Position numbers and translations under genes: made by a program | In this document: piece by piece, positions 6,165 through 8,825 of the stretch | Position numbering within the stretch: the stretch's first letter is position 1 | How the letters are laid out: each line of letters starts with the position of its first letter | Notes under the pieces: model-generated | The model's database searches: none | Told to the model about the DNA's origin: nothing | The model's input: the letters and a program-made list of their open reading frames with translations, nothing else | Source: Bacteroidales bacterium | GTDB lineage: Bacteria; Bacteroidota; Bacteroidia; Bacteroidales; UBA1715 | NCBI GenBank assembly: GCA_017618935.1 | Contig: JAFZTG010000116.1 | Span: 1 to 8,825 of the forward strand | Length of the DNA: 8,825 bases | Direction: 5' to 3'

Positions 6165-6641
6165 ATGATACAAAGAATTCAATCCATATATCTGCTTCTT
6201 GCTGGCGTTCTGGTGGGCTTGGCAACGATATTTCCCCTTGTTGATTTTACTTTGAGTGAATCGTTTGCCGAAGGCGTTATCGGACGTCTTTCGTCTTTTG
6301 CATGGAAATATGGCAACGACAATGACTGGCAGACAGTTTACAATATCTATTCGTTGGGAATAGCCGTTATTATTGCCGCTATAGCAAATATAGGTACGAT
6401 TTTTGTTTTTAATAAGAGAAAATTGCAAATAAAAATAACGCATTATACGTTTATACTCAAAATAGCGATAGTTGCTGTTATTGTTTATTTTATATGTATT
6501 TTACAAGGAGACGACGTGCTTTCAACGCGACCACAGATAGGTTCTTTGTTGATTGTCATTTCAATGGTTTTCGACTGGTTGGCAGTCAAAGCTATTAGAA
6601 AAGACGAAGCATTGGTTCGTTCCATAGATAGAATTCGATAA
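6165..6641 (+). CDS. DUF4293 family inner-membrane protein
   Basis: The product is 158 residues from the ATG at 6165. It matches the Bacteroidetes-specific DUF4293 family by its N-terminus (MIQRIQSIYLLLAG, 1-14) and C-terminus (AVKAIRKDEALVRSIDRIR, 140-158). There are four predicted membrane helices, at about 7-27, 62-82, 94-114 and 124-143. A soluble loop of about 35 residues sits between helices 1 and 2, and a basic tail is predicted to be cytoplasmic. No enzymatic residues are obvious and the family has no established function that I know of. It is the first gene of a three-gene operon, with the thioredoxin-fold protein starting 12 bp after its stop. Confidence 0.88.
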   Translation: MIQRIQSIYLLLAGVLVGLATIFPLVDFTLSESFAEGVIGRLSSFAWKYGNDNDWQTVYNIYSLGIAVIIAAIANIGTIFVFNKRKLQIKITHYTFILKIAIVAVIVYFICILQGDDVLSTRPQIGSLLIVISMVFDWLAVKAIRKDEALVRSIDRIR

Positions 6642-6653
6642 AAATTGATAGAT

Positions 6654-8168
6654 ATGAAAAAAATTGTCTGTTTCATTCTGTTATTTTCGGTTACGGTTGG
6701 TGTATTTGCACAAAAGAAACCTCATAAAATTGAAGTTCAAATTCAAGGAGTAAAAGACACGACGCTCTTGCTTGGCTATCATTATGGCGAGAAAAAACTG
6801 GTGTCCGACACTATCCACGTTGACTCCAAAGGTCGTGGAGCTTTTGTCGGCGATTCATTGTTGGACGGTGGATTATATCTTATCCTGACTCCCGATTATC
6901 GTTATTTTGAAATCATGATTGACAATCCCGACCAAACCTTCAAAATAGAAACCGACACGACCGATTTGGTGGGACATCTAAAAATTGAGGGAAGCGAGTC
7001 AAATTCCGTTTTCCTGCAATATCAACGGAAAAGTTCTGAATTGTACAAAATTCGAAAACCAGCTCTTGACAAACTGAAAGACCTTTATGCACAAGACACA
7101 TCGAAATTCAACAAGAAAAAACTTGAAGCACGACGCGATTCCATTGAGATGTATCGAAAAAGAGTCGATTCAGTACGAAATATTATGGTTGCTTACGAAA
7201 ACGATATCATAGCACAACATCCCGACTATCTGCTTTCGTCAATTCTTAATTGTACGCACGAAATCGAAATTCCCGACTATCCTCGCGACGCTGACGGCAA
7301 TATAACCGACTCGCTTTTCAAATACACGTATATGAAAAATCATTATTTCGACAGAATAAATCTCGGTGACGAGCGTCTGTTGCGTACTCCGGTATATGAG
7401 TCAAAGATTGATGATTATTTCGACAAACAAATTTTCCAAATCCCAGACTCTATCATTCCGCAAGTAGATTTTGTGATGAACAGAATTTTGGAACAAGAAA
7501 AGAAGGGATACGAGGGTAAAATGTATTACAACACATTGCACCACTTGTTCATGAAATATCAGAACCCGAAATATATGGGACTTGACAATATCTTTGTCCA
7601 TATTATGAAGAACTATTACCTCAATGGTCACGTTCCTGCGCGTGTTGTGAAGGATACGGCATATATGAACAAAATCCAAGACCGTTACACCAAGATGGTA
7701 CACAACCAGATTGGCGTACAGGCAACCGACTTGTTGGTGTACAAAATGGGGAACGATACGCTTGACGAAAATATGGGCTGGTATCGTCTGAGCCAGGTAA
7801 AATCGCCGTATGTGGTTATTTATTTCTGGGATACTGATTGTGGTCATTGCAAGAAAATTATCCCAGAATGGCACAAATTGTATCGTGAAAACGAGTTCAA
7901 GAAAAAAGGCGTGGAGTCTTTTATGGTCTATACGCAGACCGATATGGAAAAGTGGAAGAAATTCATAACCGAACAGGATATGTTCGATTTCATCAACGTG
8001 TTTGACCCATATCAAAACACGAATTTCCGAACGACGTACGATATTTATAGCACACCTGTGGTTTACGTGCTTAACAAGGAACGGAAAATCATTGCAAAAC
8101 GACTTCCACCCGAAACAGTTGTAGAAGTGCTGAATCGTGAAATAGAAATGGACAAGAAGAAAAAATAG
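6654..8168 (+). CDS. Periplasmic thioredoxin-fold protein (DUF4369/DUF5106-like, CGHC active site)
   Basis: The product is 504 residues from the ATG at 6654; a TTG at 6645 would add three residues and is less likely. The signal peptide (MKKIVCFILLF...GVFA) is cleaved before Q20, so the protein is exported; it lacks a lipobox. The N-terminal region (about 22-120) looks like a DUF4369 beta domain: IEVQIQGVKDTTLLLGYHYG and a conserved GAFVGDSLLDGGLY stretch. A charged helical middle (about 120-180) leads to a DUF5106-like helical region (about 185-360). The C-terminal domain is thioredoxin/TlpA-like: VVIYFWDTDCGHCKKIIPEW with C396 and C399 (CGHC) and the cis-Pro loop YSTP (P468). It should act as a thiol-disulfide reductant or isomerase on periplasmic substrates. 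The protein ends in a short Lys-rich tail (DKKKK). The NUDIX gene follows after 1 bp. Confidence 0.88.
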   Translation: MKKIVCFILLFSVTVGVFAQKKPHKIEVQIQGVKDTTLLLGYHYGEKKLVSDTIHVDSKGRGAFVGDSLLDGGLYLILTPDYRYFEIMIDNPDQTFKIETDTTDLVGHLKIEGSESNSVFLQYQRKSSELYKIRKPALDKLKDLYAQDTSKFNKKKLEARRDSIEMYRKRVDSVRNIMVAYENDIIAQHPDYLLSSILNCTHEIEIPDYPRDADGNITDSLFKYTYMKNHYFDRINLGDERLLRTPVYESKIDDYFDKQIFQIPDSIIPQVDFVMNRILEQEKKGYEGKMYYNTLHHLFMKYQNPKYMGLDNIFVHIMKNYYLNGHVPARVVKDTAYMNKIQDRYTKMVHNQIGVQATDLLVYKMGNDTLDENMGWYRLSQVKSPYVVIYFWDTDCGHCKKIIPEWHKLYRENEFKKKGVESFMVYTQTDMEKWKKFITEQDMFDFINVFDPYQNTNFRTTYDIYSTPVVYVLNKERKIIAKRLPPETVVEVLNREIEMDKKKK

Positions 8169-8169
8169 T

Positions 8170-8694
8170 ATGTGCGTCGAATCATATCCGCAGCAAGTAC
8201 TCAAATTCTGTCCACGATGTGGGAAAGGTCATTTTGTTCCGTACAACGATAAAGCTAACAAATGCGATACATGCGGTTTCATCTTTTATTTTAATGCCGC
8301 AACAGCTGTCGCCGTCATTTTAAAAGATGCTGAAAACAGAGTGCTTTTGACCACGAGGGCGTTCAATCCCGGCAAAGGAACGTTGGACTTGCCCGGCGGC
8401 TTTGTTGACCCGTTAGAGTCGGCAGAACACGCAATTGACAGAGAAATCAAGGAAGAATTAAATTTGACCATCACCGAAAAAAAATATTTAGGTTCGTTTC
8501 CCAATACCTACCTATACGGCGACGTGGTTTACTTCACCTGCGATTTGGTCTTTGAATGCACAGTGGAGACGTTTGAAGGAATGCAGGCAAAAGACGATGT
8601 TACTCACTGCGAGTTTTACACCGTTACCGAGAAACTTCTTGAAAACGTCGGTGCAACCTCAATAAAGAACATTTTGCGACACTATTTCTTATAG
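8170..8694 (+). CDS. NUDIX hydrolase with N-terminal zinc ribbon
   Basis: The 174-residue cytoplasmic enzyme is expected to hydrolyse a nucleoside diphosphate linked to another group. A zinc ribbon is formed by C14/C17 (CPRCGKG) and C32/C35 (CDTCG). The NUDIX box spans 77-99: G77, E83, R91-E92, E95 and E96, fitting GX5EX7REUXEEXGU except that the late Gly is Asn (EELNL). LPGGFVD precedes it as usual. The zinc ribbon recalls NADH pyrophosphatase (NudC), but the NudC SQPWPFPxS motif is absent; the segment after the box reads GSFPNTYLYGDVVY. The substrate is therefore undetermined. The gene begins 1 bp after the thioredoxin-fold gene stop, so it is the last gene of the operon. A hairpin overlaps its stop codon. 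Confidence 0.88.
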   Translation: MCVESYPQQVLKFCPRCGKGHFVPYNDKANKCDTCGFIFYFNAATAVAVILKDAENRVLLTTRAFNPGKGTLDLPGGFVDPLESAEHAIDREIKEELNLTITEKKYLGSFPNTYLYGDVVYFTCDLVFECTVETFEGMQAKDDVTHCEFYTVTEKLLENVGATSIKNILRHYFL

Positions 8695-8700
8695 TGTTTT
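8679..8700 (+). terminator. Candidate intrinsic terminator spanning the NUDIX stop codon
   Basis: ACACTAT (8679-8685) and ATAGTGT (8691-8697) are a perfect 7-bp inverted repeat with a 5-nt loop, followed by TTT (four U in all, counting the last arm base). One more G-U pair is possible outside (8678/8698). The right arm contains the TAG stop. The stem is AT-rich, so termination would be weak. Confidence 0.4.
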
Positions 8701-8729
8701 GAAGGAGAAACGATACGTGAAAAAGTAGA

Positions 8730-8759
8730 TTTTGAGAAAAATCTTCGGTTTTCTCAAAA
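8730..8759. repeat. Perfect 11-bp inverted repeat with C(UUCG)G loop, upstream of the last gene
   Basis: TTTTGAGAAAA (8730-8740) and TTTTCTCAAAA (8749-8759) are perfect inverted copies. The 8-nt spacer ATCTTCGG contains C-TTCG-G, the very stable UUCG tetraloop sequence. It is followed by A, not T, on the plus strand, so it is not a textbook terminator there. It covers the expected -33 region of the promoter at 8769, so it could be an operator, or a stabilising hairpin at the 3' end of the NUDIX operon mRNA. Confidence 0.6.
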
Positions 8760-8768
8760 AAAAATTGT

Positions 8769-8776
8769 TAATTTTG
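8769..8776 (+). promoter_or_regulatory. -7 element of the gene starting at 8796
   Basis: TAATTTTG is a perfect TAnnTTTG match, 19 bp before the ATG at 8796. A partial -33 (TTCG, 8744-8747) lies 21 bp upstream, within the loop of the inverted repeat at 8730-8759. Predicted leader is about 16 nt. Confidence 0.45.
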
Positions 8777-8795
8777 CATACGAAAATTTTGTGCG

Positions 8796-8825
8796 ATGAA
8801 AAAAGCAAAAGTCCTTTATGTTTCC
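8796..8825 (+). CDS. Start of a gene cut by the window edge; possibly glycogen/starch synthase
   Basis: ATG at 8796 opens a frame of 10 codons, MKKAKVLYVS, running off the window. A perfect -7 element 19 bp upstream supports a real gene. The hydrophobic beta-strand with charged start (KAKVLYVS) fits the first strand of a Rossmann-like fold and recalls Bacteroidetes glycogen/starch synthases (GT5), which begin with a similar KVLFVSQE-type strand. Ten residues are too few to prove this; a response regulator or another glycosyltransferase is also possible. Confidence 0.45.
   Translation, partial: MKKAKVLYVS

Noticed and set aside
7401..8204. 267-residue minus-strand frame opposite the thioredoxin-fold gene
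   Set aside because: Shadow of a well-supported gene with motifs on the plus strand; His/Phe/Ile-rich composition is typical of antisense reading.
8170..8694. NudC (NADH pyrophosphatase) assignment
   Set aside because: Zinc ribbon and NUDIX box fit, but the NudC SQPWPFPxS motif is absent and the protein is shorter; only the general NUDIX call is supported.

Overview
The window looks like a chromosomal piece of a Bacteroidetes (probably Bacteroidales) genome. Evidence: AT-rich DNA; promoter elements of the Bacteroidetes type (TAnnTTTG) ahead of most transcription units; few Shine-Dalgarno sequences; signal peptides with Gln at the predicted mature N-terminus (Ala/Ser-|-Gln); and lineage-typical families (DUF4293, DUF4369/DUF5106-type thioredoxin protein, class II CCA-adding enzyme with HD domain, Acetyltransf_6/FemAB-like protein). 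No tRNA, rRNA, insertion sequence, phage gene or CRISPR array was seen. Every gap between genes is under 300 bp.

Layout. (1) Positions 1-974, minus strand: 5' part of a secreted protein with two tandem copies of a beta-rich domain, cut by the window edge, with its own promoter at 1015-1047. (2) 1111-2511, minus: CCA tRNA nucleotidyltransferase. It is divergent from (3) 2612-3846, plus: a small exported, highly charged protein translationally coupled (ATGA overlap) to a GNAT/FemAB-like acyltransferase. (4) 3814-6006, minus: a four-gene run in transcription order of a 44-residue lipoprotein, a predicted outer-membrane beta-barrel protein, an exported 161-residue protein of unknown function and a TrmH/SpoU-family RNA 2'-O-methyltransferase. 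The last gene overlaps the 3' end of the acyltransferase gene tail to tail by 33 bp. (5) 6165-8694, plus: a tight three-gene operon of a DUF4293 four-helix membrane protein, a periplasmic thioredoxin-fold (CGHC) protein and a zinc-ribbon NUDIX hydrolase. (6) 8796-8825, plus: the first 10 codons of another gene, possibly glycogen/starch synthase, behind a promoter overlapped by a perfect 11-bp inverted repeat.

Functionally the window mixes RNA maturation (CCA addition, 2'-O-methylation) with envelope genes (lipoprotein, barrel, exported small proteins, thiol-redox protein, membrane protein). I see no obvious defence or mobile system. The least-explained parts are the lipoprotein/barrel/exported-protein module attached to the RNA methyltransferase, the exported charged protein coupled to the acyltransferase, and several inverted repeats placed at regulatory positions. 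All family assignments come from reading motifs by eye; no database search was run.
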